From assembly GCF_947179165.1 (NCBI RefSeq), contig NC_077246.1, positions 72,450,421-72,514,420 of the forward strand: a stretch of 64,000 nt of DNA. Reading direction: 5' to 3'. Below the pieces are notes generated by a model, which ran no database searches, was not told where the DNA came from, and saw only the letters and a list, made by a program, of their open reading frames with translations. Below are positions 45,867 to 57,545 of this stretch, one piece after another. This DNA comes from Solanum dulcamara (taxonomy: Eukaryota > Streptophyta > Magnoliopsida > Solanales > Solanaceae). The stretch's first letter is position 1. Each line of letters starts with the position of its first letter. Made by a program: the position numbers and the translations under genes.

Positions 45867-48800
45867 TCATGGAGGCTTTTTAATCCGTTTGGTCTTCCTC
45901 CGTCTGAAGCTGGGCAGACCGACTCTATCTAGCATGTAGTATCCTCGAGTACCAGGAGGTAGCTGCTGGAGGGTGGTGTAGTGGCCTGGAGTGGTAAGAA
46001 TGTGACTGTGCTTGGAGAGAGCATCCGCAGTGAAGTTTGCCTCCCTGTATAAATGCCTGCAAGAAAAGAAAGTAAATAATTTGAAAATAACAACAAGGTC
46101 ATGAGTTACCTGGTGAAGGCTCCACGGAGGTTTCGTTTGATGATTGATCCATTTAGTGAGCAACTCCGAGTCAACTACTAGGATAACGTGCTGAAAGCCC
46201 TTTTGAATGCACCATTTAAGCCCATAAACTGCCGCCTCTAGTTCGGCTTGATTGTTGGTTCCCTCCCCTAACGGTATGGCGTAGGCGAAGATGAATTTAC
46301 CCATGTGATCTCTTAAGATTCCACCCCCCAGTTGGCCCCGGATTACCCAACGCACTGTCGTCAGTGTTCAGCTTGACGAAACCTAGTTGTGGCTTAATCC
46401 ACGAGACTTGGGTGATCTTCATCTCATGAGTACACTTATCTATACAGGAGATGGTGTGGATCCAGTTCGAGGGCCAATGGATATAGGGGTACGCGACTCC
46501 AAGGAGATTTGAGATGTCCTTGAAAATTGCAAATTTCACTCTCGCCAAACTAGAACTCTTCCCCCCGTATTTGCTCGCGCACCTATTCTTCCACAAATTC
46601 CAACATATAAATATTGGGGTGGAGTGAAGGATAAGTTTGTGAGCCCAATGGTATTTTTTCCATGGATAACAAAGTTTTTTCCATGAAGCCCAATGGTATT
46701 TTTTCTTGTTATCCTTCCACCCCCAGAAAAAATCAGCGGTGACTCTCTCAATCTGTTTGAGAGTAGTACGGGGGGGAGTAATGGCCGAAAGAAGGTGAAT
46801 CGGGAGCGACTGAAGTACGTATTTCACGAGTGTAGCTCTACCGCCGTAGCTGAGGATTTTGGAGTGCCACCCTCTAATTCTGTTGACAACCTTAGAGACC
46901 ATGTTCGTGTAGTACATGACTCTTTGCCTGCCAATGTACAGAGGACATCCTAAGTAGGTGATGGGACTATGCTTCTGAGTGAAACCCATAACCTATTTCA
47001 CCGTTTCCACATTGTCTTAGAGTGCATTGGAATGCATCATGAAGTGGCTCTTATTTTTGTTTATAAGCTGCCCCGATGTCTTTTCATACAGAGTCAAGGT
47101 CTTCATGATAATTTGAAGAATTTCCCTCCTTCCGGAGGAAAAAATGATAACGTCATCCGCAAAACTCAAATGGTTAATTTGTGGGCCTCTTTTCTTCATA
47201 TAAAAACCATGGTAGAAGTGGTAATTATAAAGACTATTCAGCATTCTGTAAAGTACCTTCGCTCCCAAAATGAATAAAGCGGGAGCAAGAGGATCACCCT
47301 GTTTGAGCCCTCTGGTGGAATGGAAAAAACCATGTCTAGATCCATTAATAATAACAGAGTACCAATTGTTAGACATGATTCGCCAAATCATATCAATAAA
47401 GGTCTCACCGAAGCCCATCCTTCTCAGTACCAGACAAGTATAAGACCAAGAGACTCTATCATATGTTTTGGCCATGTCTAACTTGATAACCATGTTGTCA
47501 CCAATAACGGGCTTTCTGATATCGTGGATAATCTCCTGTGCTAGCATGATATTTTCGGAGATGCTTTTTCCTTTTACAAATCCAGATTGATTGGGAGAAA
47601 TAAGAACGGGGAGAATCGGTGCAAACCTGAGGCTAATGAGTTTTGATATGATCTTATTGGTGAAGTTACTGAGACTAATGGGTCTATAGTCAGAGAGTGT
47701 GTTGGGGTGATCTACCTTAGGGAGCAAGACCAAACAAGCATGAGAAAAGAATTTAGGCATAGCATACCTTCCGAAGAAAGAAGTAATGACTGCTAGTAGG
47801 TCCTCCAAAATAATCTCCCAGCAAGTTTGGAAGAATTTTCCATTCATACCATCTGGACCAGCTGCAGAGTTAGGACTCATGGAGAAGACCACATGTTTCA
47901 ATTCTTTAATGGTACGCATGGCTTGAAGGATTTCATTCTGAGCATCTGTGATTATTCTAGGAATGTAATTCAAGATGTTCTCCGGAATCGGAGATTGATC
48001 ACCTGTGAATATTTTCTGAAAATGATCGCAAGCTGCTCTAGCAATTACTCGTCGCCCTGAATCTAATCCCCTTCTTCGTTAGTAACCTTGTGAATGAAAA
48101 GTCGCCTTCTCCTACCACGGATTAAAGCATGGAAATACTTGGTGTTAGCATCTCCATCCTTGAACCAATGTAGCTGAGTTTTTTGTTTGAGAATGTTTTC
48201 TTCAATTTTAAGAAATCTGATGTATTCGGCATTGAGAGCATGCAATTACATCCTATTCTCTTCATTATTGGATACTATCAGATTTTCTTCGGCGATTTTC
48301 ACTAGTTCTTCATATTCCCTAACCTTGGCAAAAATGTCGCCGAATTCCACTCGCGACCATTTGCTAAGTGTGGAGGAGAGCCTTTTCATTTTTTGGTGAA
48401 AGGACCACATTGGGTTCCCTGTCATGGGTCTGTCCCAACAAGACTCTACAGTGTCGAGAAAAGTAGGGTTATCCACCCAACAGTTCAAGAATTTAAAATA
48501 TTTAATAGTGGAATCCTGTCTTTCATTCATTTCTATAAGTAGAGGGTTATGGTCAGAACCAGTAGAGGGGAGATGGGTGACTGAAGTGTGAGGCATAGCG
48601 GCTAACCAGTTATCGGACACCATAGCTCTATCGAGTCGCTTCCATATTCTTTTATGCATATCTCGTTGATTACACCAAGTGTAGTCTGAGCCATGATACC
48701 CCAAATCTGTTAGGCCACATGCTTCAATAACGCTAATGAATTCAAAGCTTTTGTTCATGTTGTAAGGGATTCCACCTAGTTTCTCATTCGTGGAGGTGAT

Positions 48801-49211
48801 GACATTGAAGTCCCCAACTGTGCACCATGGAAGGTTAGTGGAAGCGTGATGCATAAGTCTATCCCAAAGCGGTCTTCTAAGAGTATGTTTGCATTTTCCA
48901 TAAACAAATGTCATGAGAAATGCACTTTGATGCTCTACATGTTTCATCTCGCAAGTTATCTGTTGGTCGTCAACGTCGATAACTTTACAATCAACATCCT
49001 GTGTTCAGAAGATCCAAATCTTACCATTATGATTGCACACGGACCTATCCATACTAAGGTTGATTCCAAAGCTTTGGAGATGAACATTGTTAGAGAAAGG
49101 TTCTAGGATGGAGATTATGGACGTTTGGTGGATATGTTTGAGCGACTTAAGTCTATCTATGACGCCTTTGGTATTGATTCCCCTAGCATTCCATATAATT
49201 GTGCTAATCAT
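45867..49211 (-). pseudogene. LINE ORF2 (endonuclease-reverse transcriptase-RNase H), inactivated
   Basis: From ATG at 49211: AP endonuclease domain (IWNARGIN near the start, GDFN and GSDHNPLL further on), reverse transcriptase with LKQGDPLAP and the catalytic FADD (HLSFADDVIIF), a shortened thumb/zf-RVT region, and RNase H (NTDDSALGNPG, AELEA, VDSELL, EANFTADALS) ending at 45867. In-frame stops at 49005, 48246, 48063 and two near 46995-47019, and frame changes near 48055 and 46320, disable it. Just after the thumb, the zf-RVT part is mostly missing next to a short local duplication (KKYHWA twice). Confidence 0.88.
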
Positions 49212-50590
49212 TGATGGGATCTAAGGTTGCGGAGCCTAGTGTTTGGTCTGTTACTAGGAGCATGAATAGTAGTAATTTTAGGATTGTGGTGAACCCCTCT
49301 AGGTGATAATCCTTGCTCACTAGCTAGTTGGTTCATTTCATCGTTCGTGATTTTAGTCGTGATCCTAGAAGGTGCAGCTGTATTATTTGACTGTTCAACA
49401 GTCTCTTCTTCATCCTCTAACCCAACCTCACTTTGAAAGTCTTTGTCATATTTATCCTCCGAGTGTATAACACCATATTCATCATCACTATCAGGAGCTG
49501 AGATCTGAGCCTCCTTAAAAGTGCATAGGATGTTGATGGCATTTTCAGGTTGCATAAGAGGAGCTGCTTGAATATTCAAAGGGGTAAGGTTAAGAGGATC
49601 TTCACCACCAAAATCTGGGCTTCTAATTGGGGTGGTCTGATCTAGGAGGACATACTTAGAGCAAAAGTTTGAAACCACCTTACCAATGGTATTGTTTTCA
49701 ACTCTATCAGCAGCAGTGTTTGTAGTGGTAGAGGTTGAAACTTCTTTTTGCTTTTCTAATTTCTTCTTTCTAGCTCTCTTTCTTCTTAGATTTTTAAAGT
49801 TACTAGGACTAGTTGAGAATTCTATATCATTAGTGTTGGAAATGTCTTGTTGTTTGGTGATAGAAACTTGCACTTGGTGGGAACAAGGACTAGGCACATG
49901 GTCACTTGAGGTTGTGCTGAAACTGTAGCCATTAATTGGGTCATTTTCAGCCCTCTCAATGTGACCAACCCTTTGTTTTTGGTGCTGAAAAGTTGTAAGT
50001 GTAGGTGCCATAGGCTGAACATTTTGTTCTTTCAACCTAGGAGCTGGACCACCTTCTAAAACCTGACTGGCCATATTTTGCTGCATATTCTCCTTCAAAG
50101 GAACAACAGAATTAGCACCTACAGCCTGCCTAGTTTCATTGGAGAGGACAGCTTCAGAAACTCCCAAATCATGCCATATTTCTTGCAAATCTGAAGCTAC
50201 AATCTGGCTCAAGATCTGCTGATTATGAGGCTGAGAATGGCCTGAGGAACTGCCTATTTCCTGAGTGGAGATATGGCCAACTACAGGTGCAGGTCCTTGC
50301 ACTTGGTTGGGACTAGGACTAGGGGTTGGATCACTTGAGAATGTGCTGAAGTTATAGGCATGGTGTTGGTATTTTTCAGCATTTTTAATGTGACTCTCAC
50401 CATGTCTGTGGTGCTGGAATGGTATGGGATTAGGGGCTGGGGCTTGCACCTTTTTTTCTTTCAAGTTAGAGAGTGAAATAGCACCCAAGACCTGTAAAAT
50501 TTCTTTTACAGAGACAGGAGCACCATGTCCCAGTAACTGCAGGTTTTGGGACTGAATAGGGGCATCATTCTTGGCATTTTCCTGCGGGGG
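49208..50590 (-). pseudogene. LINE ORF1, N-terminally truncated
   Basis: An open frame on the minus strand runs from the truncated 5' end to a stop at 49208-49210, over 450 codons. No N-terminal DUF4283 or CCHC zinc knuckle remains. The residual protein is Pro/Gln/Ser-rich, with a basic cluster (RRKRARKKKLEKQKE) in the middle and an acidic region near the end. It contains an internal duplication: a VQ.P.P..FQH ... FSTxSSD..PSP..QVQ module at about 50450-50300 and again at about 50010-49865. The ORF1 stop overlaps the ORF2 start as ATGA. First residues cannot be defined because the start is lost. Confidence 0.7.
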
Positions 50591-50679
50591 AGACTAGTAG
50601 TATGTAGTCTTTAATAAGTCATTTAGTCAATTTTCTCTTTTAAAACTCTTCATTACCCCCTGTACAACAACTCTTCGAC

Positions 50680-51920
50680 CAATATGCCCCTTTTTAAAAC
50701 TAGCCAAGCATACATGTTCTGCACGTGCATATTACGTTAATTAATAATAAATATATATAAAAATAAATTGTTATGTGTACGTTATATTATTAATTACATA
50801 ACTTTTTAGAGGTAATTTTTTTAAAAGTTATCTTAGAGTACAATTAATTTTAGGAGATTTTTCTACCTTACGTAATTTTCTAACATTGCCAGAAAGGCAT
50901 ATAATAACGTTATTAGAAATAATTTTCTAAGTTTAGGAGACAGACTTCTATCTCAAATAATCTACGTGTTCTCTTTTTTCCTTTTTGTCATTAGAAATTT
51001 CATCCTTACTCAATAATTAATTAATAATTTATAAAAATAGTGAAAAGACAATTTTATCTAAAATAAATTTTTTTAATGAAGGACAGAAAGTTCAATCAAT
51101 ATTTTAAGGATCTTCATGTTTTTAATATAGTACAGATTATTTGCTGAAATTAATATGAGTTGTTAAAACATGTATGTTTCAAGAAAACATATTAAAATGT
51201 TATCATAAATTAGTAGAAATAAATTTTAAATTATTTATGTGTAATTTTTAGGTAAAGATAAATTGGTTGTTAAACTTTTTTGAACAGACCAATAGAGGTG
51301 AATGGTTGTGATTTCCACAACCTTTTATGCCATCACGTTAAAGAATACATTGGTCGACGTTAAAGCACAAAGAAGACAGGTGAATTGATAGACAAAGAAA
51401 GAAAGAAAGAAAGAAAAAAGTATATTTATATTATATGATCAGTCAATTACTTATATTTTTAAGAAGGAAAAAAACTTAAATATGTTATCAAATTTTGAGA
51501 AAAAGATTTATTTTTGTGTCATTCGTTAAATAATGGCTTATCTAAGCTATTGTTTTTTAACTCCAATTTTGTAAAATTATTTTTTATACGTGGCCAATCA
51601 TATTTTGGCTAGTCATTAATTTTTTTTTAAAAGGAAAAATTCTAAAATCATTTGTGGAATAAAAAAAATCCACCCTTATTAGAAAAAATATTACAAAAAT
51701 AAATATGGAAATCAGTTCCAAAATTGAAAATCTGCTTTGATTCGTGTTTTTATTGTTGTTTTTGACACTAGATTTTTGTTCCCTAGTATTTTTTTGAGTC
51801 TATGTTCAAACCTTTAAGTGATTTTGAGTTGTGGAAAAGATTCTACCGTTAAAGGATGTTAAAGTTTTGAACCTTAAAGAAATTTCAAGTGGTCTTGTTG
51901 AGTTAGGTTGAATTCGAGCT
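50680..51920. repeat. 1.2-kb repeat D2
   Basis: Second copy of the D repeat, starting near ATATGCCCCTTTTTAAAACT; its head hairpin is decayed (ACATGTTCTGCACGTGC). Homology to D1 and D3 ends at GAATTCGAGCTCA (about 51920), after which D2 continues with unrelated sequence instead of copia. No gene seen. Confidence 0.6.
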
Positions 51921-52606
51921 CAAAAGATATTGAATTTTGATAACTAGATCGGAGGAACGCTACTCTTGAAGGTGATTTCGTGAAGAATTGAAGAAGTTGG
52001 AAATTTGGGAGTTCTTGTTGTTCTTCATGTGTTATTGAGGAAGAAGGAGCAAAAAGAGTACATTTAATCCAAAACTCCAATTGAAAAGTGTTAAACGTTG
52101 TCTGGGGTCTTGTTGAGTTAAGGCCGTGTACAATAGACCCTTCCTCCGAACCCTGCACATAGCGGGAGCTTTAGTGCACCGGGTTGCCCCTACAATTCTT
52201 TCAAAATTTTGGAACCTGTTTTAGCTATGACCTTTAGTTTTAAATTCATATTCTTTAATTATAGCTTTATTATTTTGAATGTCGGTAATATTTGTAAAAT
52301 TTTTTGTAATTACTTTGAGTAAAAACCAACGGTTAATACAAAATATTTTAATAATGTACATTCCAATGGGTCTCTTCGCATTAGATTTGCGCAAAAATAG
52401 AATAAAATGATTTACTACCACACAAATATATATTATAATTTATTTCAGAGTAAAAATTTAAAATTATTTTATCAATACCACTTAAAATCTATCAATATTA
52501 ATAATATTTATCTAATATTGTTTTGGTAAATAAAGCATTTTATTACCAAGTATGACAGTTTAAAGCTCAAGTTTACGAATAGGATGACAGTTTAAAGCTT
52601 CAAGTT
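51921..52606. other. Intergenic, no gene; contains an Au SINE scrap
   Basis: AT-rich sequence with no convincing coding region. An Au SINE 3' fragment lies at 52120-52190 (GTACAATAGACCCTTCC..GCATAGCGGGAGCTTTAGTG-like..CCGGGTTGCCCC). A short direct repeat, GATGACAGTTTAAAGCT, occurs near 52551-52600. Confidence 0.5.
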
Positions 52607-52618
52607 TATGAATAGGAA

Positions 52619-52829
52619 AACAGGTCTTGACAAGCCAAATGTGCTCCGAAATACACTTCTTGGGCTATCTGTTGCAAGATTGTATCAGTGTTGTTACACT
52701 TCTTCTGAAATATCCTTTGGTTTCTTTCCTCCCACACATGATATATTGTTGCTGCCACGGCTATTTTGTATATCTCAGCCATACTACTCTTGCCTTTACA
52801 CCATCTTTCTGCCCATTTAAGTTCTTGTC
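52619..52829 (-). pseudogene. LINE ORF2 C-terminal fragment
   Basis: Minus strand encodes LKWAERWCKGKSSMAEIYKI followed by AVAATIYHVWEERNQRIF, the end of a plant LINE reverse transcriptase (zf-RVT region). It is unrelated in position to the large LINE, whose corresponding part is deleted. No other LINE domain adjoins it. Confidence 0.65.
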
Positions 52830-53388
52830 ACAACACGAATCCGGGTGCGATGGAACTCATCTCAACCTACCTAGACAAGTCAGCCCAAAACTCAAATAAA
52901 GCGGAAATAAAGCAAAAACAGTTCAAGTAGATAGAAATATACAAAAATGTGGAAGTCTTAATCATTATAAAACCCCAAAGGAAAATGCGTTTGTCTCTCA
53001 AATGGAGCAAAACATGTAAAAGAAACGAGAGAGATTGCAGGCGTCAACAGATACCTCTCAAGTAACTTCAAAAGTCGCGGATGGAGGAACGAGAAATCTG
53101 AATCACTGTCCGAGCTCGTAACCTACACAGGTGTAGATAGCAAGGGTGAGTATGAAACAACATGATACTTAATAAGTAATACAGTAAAACACATATAAAG
53201 CTAAATAGAACAAGTAATCCTGACACCTCATCCAACCTCCACAACTACAATCTGCCAACAGAACAACCCAATCTAACAATTTCTATATGAATATATAACT
53301 CACGTAACACGTAAGTCACGTATGTTTCCACAACTCAATAGATAATATCAATATCGCACGTATTTCAATCTCAACAGCTCTTCAACTA
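52830..53388. mobile_element. LTR fragment with GTCACAACACGAATCCGGG head
   Basis: CACAACACGAATCCGGGTGCG.. resembles the start of a common Solanaceae LTR type (GTCACGACCCGAATCC-like, from memory). About 560 bp, no coding domain, ends where D3 begins. No target duplication seen. Confidence 0.4.
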
Positions 53389-54578
53389 ATATGCCCTTTT
53401 TTAAAATTAGTCAAGCGTACGTGCTTTGCACGTGTATATCGCGTTAATTAATAATAAATATATATAAAAATAAATGGTTATGTGTACGTAATATTATTAA
53501 TTACAAAACTTTTTAAAAGTAACTTTTAAAAAAGTTATCTTAGAGTACAACTAATTTTAGAAGATTTTTCTACCTTAAGTAATTTTCTAACATTGCCAGA
53601 AAGACATATAATAACGTTGTTAGAAATAATTTTCTAAGTTTAGGAGATTAAGACTTCTATCTCAAATAATGTACGTGTTCTCTTTTTTCCTTTTTGTCAT
53701 TGGAAATTTCATCCTTACTCAATAATTAATTAATAATTTATAAAAAATAGTGAAAAGATAATTTTATCTAAATCAAAGTGTTTTAATAAAGACAAAAAGT
53801 TTAATCAACATTGTAAGGGACTTCATATTTTTAATATAATACAATTTATTTGCTGAAATTAATATGGGTTGTTAAAATATGTATGTTTCAAGAAAAGATA
53901 TTAAAACGTTATCATAAATTAGTAGAAATAAATTTTAAATTATTTATGTGAAATTTTTAGATAAAGATAAATTGGTTGTTAAACTTTTTTGAACGGACCA
54001 ATAAAAGTGAATGGTTGTGGAAAGAATTGATTGACAAAGAAAGAATGAAAGAAAGGGAAAAGTATATTTATATTATATGGTCAGTCAATTACTGGCATTT
54101 TAAAAAGGGAAAAAAACTTAAATGTGTTATCGAATTTTGAGAAAAAAAATTATTTTTGTATCATTTGTTAAAAGTTTTGCTCATTCATGTCATTATTTTT
54201 TAACTTTAATTTTATAAAATTATTTTTTATACGTGGCCAATTATATTTCGGCTAGTCATTAATTTTTTTTAAGGCAAAATTCTACAATCATTTATGGAAT
54301 CAAAAAAATCCACCCGTATTAGAAAAAAACATTCCAAAATAACTAGAAATCAGTCCCAAAATTTTAAAAAACTGCTTTGATTCGTGTTTTTGTTGTTGTT
54401 TTTGACACTAACTCCATGTTCCCTAGTATTTTTTTGAGTCTATCTTCAAAACTTCAAGTGATTTGGAGTTGCAGAAAAGATTCTATCGTTAAAGGATGTT
54501 AAAATTTTGAAACTTTGAAGAAATTTCAAGTGAGTCATGTTAAGTTAGGTTGAATTCGAGCTCATTATTTCAATAGCA
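53389..54578. repeat. 1.2-kb repeat D3
   Basis: Starts CAACTAATATGCCC with an intact ACGTGC-TTT-GCACGT hairpin near 53419. Closest to D1, sharing with it the continuation into copia. It lacks about 35 bp (the CACGTTAAAGCACAAAGAAG region) present in D1 and D2. No gene seen. Confidence 0.6.
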
Positions 54579-54584
54579 ACATTA

Positions 54585-56690
54585 TAAGCAAAACTATTGT
54601 TGACAATTACATTATTTTGGTTCTATATTTTTCTTGATGAGACATAATTTATTGAAATTTCTTCATTATTTTCAGGCACCTCAACCTCTTCCAAGATTTT
54701 ATCAATTGTTATGTTTCCTCGCTCTTCTTGACCAGGTTCTTTCATATTATGACCATCTTAATTGTTTGCTCCTTTTCTTTTTCGAGGATTTTTATCTTTG
54801 GAACCGATCGGTCTACCACGTTTTAAGCACGGTTTAGACTCATTTACATTAATTAATTGTTCTACTGGGACATCAACTCGAATTGGAGCATTAGCAGCTG
54901 GATGTGAGATTTAGTAACTACTGATAGGTCAGTGAATGTATCTAACAGTTGATTTGCAATATTTTGCAAATAGATTATCTTTTGAACTTCTAGTTTACAT
55001 TTATTTGTATGAGGGTCTAAATGAGATAGTGATAATGGATTCCAATCTATTTCCTTTTTAAGCTGCTTATTTTCTCCCTCTAATGTTGAGTATAGTGATT
55101 CATCAAAGTGACAATCAAAAAATCTTGCAATAAATAAATCTTCAGTCATAGGTTTCAAGTATTTTATGATAGAACGAGATTCATACCCAACATATATCCC
55201 TAACCTTCTTTGGGGACCTATCTTTGTACATTGTGGTGGAGCAATTGGAACACATACCGCACATCTAAATATTTTAAGATGAGAAATGTTCGACTCTTGA
55301 CCAAAAGCTAATGGGGAGACTTTATGATAATTTGTGGGTCTGATTAGCACAAGACTTGCTGCATGCAAAATAGCATGACCCCATAATGAAATGAAAAGTT
55401 TTATTCTCATAAGCATTGGTCTAACAATTAATTGGATGCGTTTAATTAACGAAGGTCCTAAAATGCCCTTCAACTATTTGAATTGGTAGAAGATTACCCT
55501 CGGTCTATCTTTTGACCCCCAAATACCCCTGACGTTAATATTTTGGCACAAAAATACTCTTATTTTAACGGCTCACACTCATTAGGTGGATGTGAGGGCA
55601 ATATTGTACCAAATCTCATAGTTTAAAAGTATTTTAGGTCTTTATCCTTTGAATAGTAAAATCACATTCCTACTCTTTCACTTCCTCTCTCTTTCACTTT
55701 TTTTCTTCTTGGAATCTTATCCACAATTTTAAATTATTATTTTTGACTTATGACAAAATAAAGGAGAAAAAAAGAAGAAAATAATGAGGACATTCATATA
55801 GAAATAATTAGTTCAATCAAAGATAATTTAATAGCATCTTTTCTTTTGTGTGTACCCCAAATTCAAAATAAACAAATAAAAAATATTTTTTTTTCCTATA
55901 CCCACCTTTACCCCACCATGATAATAATATAAATGAAAAGAATATGAACATCTAGGTTCATTTCAAACTTGAGTTTCTGATATCCTAATAAAGATTAATA
56001 GATTAAAAAAGAATAAAAAGAGGGAATGAACAAGACAATTAGATAATTAATAGAAAATTTTGTGTTAATAAAATATAATAATATTGTTTTGCGGATTTTA
56101 GATGGATCCCCAATTATGAATTGGGTGTTAATCTAAAATAGGTCAATAGAAAGATATCATGAAATTAATAATTTTTTGAATATTATTTTCAAGCGTATTA
56201 AGTCAAAATATGAATTATATATGATTTTTGTTATTTATTTGAGAATTGTTTAAATTTGGACAAATCAGATTAGGCAACATAATAAAAAAATATTTAATGA
56301 ATTTACATTAAGGGAGTTGTTAAAAATAAGGGTTAATATGAGTCAAATGGTTAATATCGAAGGTATTTTTGAGCCAAAAGGTTGACATCAGGGGTATTTG
56401 GGGGCCGAAAGGTTAATGAAGGGTAGTTTTGTACCAATTCAAATAGTTGATTCCGCCAGATCAATTTTGAGTACGAACATGAGCAACCGGATGCTCAATT
56501 GTTATCCTAGTGGACATACAATAACCATTAAATGTCTGAGATGTGAACTCAACAGTATTATTAAGACGAATTGTCTTTATTACATAATCTGAAAATTGTG
56601 CTCTTAACTTAATTATTTGAGCAAGTAATCTCGCAAATGTCATATTACGAGTTAGAATTGGAGTGTATATGAATAGTCTGGATTTAGAGC
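54585..56690 (-). pseudogene. Ty1/copia pol fragment, copy B, split by a TIR element
   Basis: Homologous to 25504-27660. The integrase core part at 56690-56461 reads LLAQIIKLRAQFSDYVIKTI and then PVAHVRTQN without the stops of copy A. After the TIR insertion come WGHAILHAASLVLIRPTNYH and RLGIYVGYES, then the linker (EVQKIIYLQNIANQLL) down to about 54900 and GRPIGSKDK-type sequence near 54800. No RT or LTR. Copy B retains the longer frame, so copy A decayed more. Confidence 0.75.
55453..56450. mobile_element. About 1-kb non-autonomous TIR element inside copia, copy B
   Basis: Same element and same insertion point as at 26388-27421, with the long TIRs CCTTCAACTATTTGAATTGG / CCAATTCAAATAGTTGA. 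Insertion therefore predates duplication of the block. It lacks the 43-bp internal duplication of copy A. Confidence 0.7.
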
Positions 56691-56810
56691 TATCGTGAAA
56701 TATGGTTAGGGAGCAAAAGTTGTCCCATTTGGCAAGCCAACAAAGAGTTGTCTCCCAACTTCCTGATCGGAGCCTCTCAAGTGATGACCACATAATGCGC
56801 CTCAAAGAAG

Positions 56811-56862
56811 GGTTTCTCCTGTTACAGCATAATCAGAAGCCAAAAAAGCAACAGTTGCAGCC
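56811..56862 (-). pseudogene. Scrap of SDR last exon, copy B
   Basis: Identical to 27782-27833; encodes AATVAFLASDYAVTGET on the minus strand. Non-functional. Confidence 0.55.
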
Positions 56863-57062
56863 TCTAAATACCAGTAAATAAGTAAACAATGAATCATCGT
56901 CATAAGGTATTATCACGATTGTGCTTTGCCATGATCATTAGGTCATCCTAGGACCTAGATAAATAATGATGAGATAAATCATTGAAAATTCAAATGTCCT
57001 ATAGATGCATTTTAAAGGCCATGTGTGTTTTAGCTCGAAATTCTTAACTACTTCCGTAGCTT

Positions 57063-57233
57063 GGTGTACTAAACTTTCACTATGCACAGGATCCAGGAAA
57101 AGATTCGACCACAAAAGTCCATTGTACACAGTCTTACCCTACATTTATGTAAGAGATTGTTTCCACAGCTTGAACCCGTGACCTCCTGGTAACATAACAA
57201 CAACTTTACCAATTACGTCAAGGCTCCCCTTTT
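57063..57233 (-). mobile_element. Au-type SINE, copy B
   Basis: Identical counterpart of the SINE at 28034-28204, lying just past the 3' end of FKBP19. Confidence 0.75.
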
Positions 57234-57545
57234 AGATATTCTTAACCATTTGAGTAAAACGGCAACACCATGGAGAGAGTATTTCAAATAGAAGAAACAA
57301 AATAAGAGGGGGGGGGGGGGTGATCTTTAACATTTCTTTGTCATGTCTATATTCATGGACATGTATGCTTTATGAGCACATACAAGAACTAAAATACAGT
57401 AGCAAAACTGGACTGTATACAGCAAAGAAATGAACATATAATAGAGAAATGCAGTAGGAATAATGATAGTAATTACATGAGCCTTTCCTCATCTTTATAG
57501 ATACATGGCAAGGGGAAAACAATACAAGAAAAAAAAGAGAAATTA

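Larger units (their letters stand above)
45533..50591 (-). mobile_element. 5'-truncated L1-type LINE, minus strand, with 12-bp target duplication
   Basis: The 5.06-kb element is flanked by GACTAGTAGTAT at 45521-45532 and 50592-50603. The left junction carries a T run (poly-A of the minus-strand element), showing 3'-end priming as in target-primed reverse transcription. The order on the minus strand is ORF1 part, endonuclease, reverse transcriptase, RNase H, then tail. ORF1 is still open at the 5' boundary, so the element was truncated on insertion and lacks its promoter. Confidence 0.9.
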
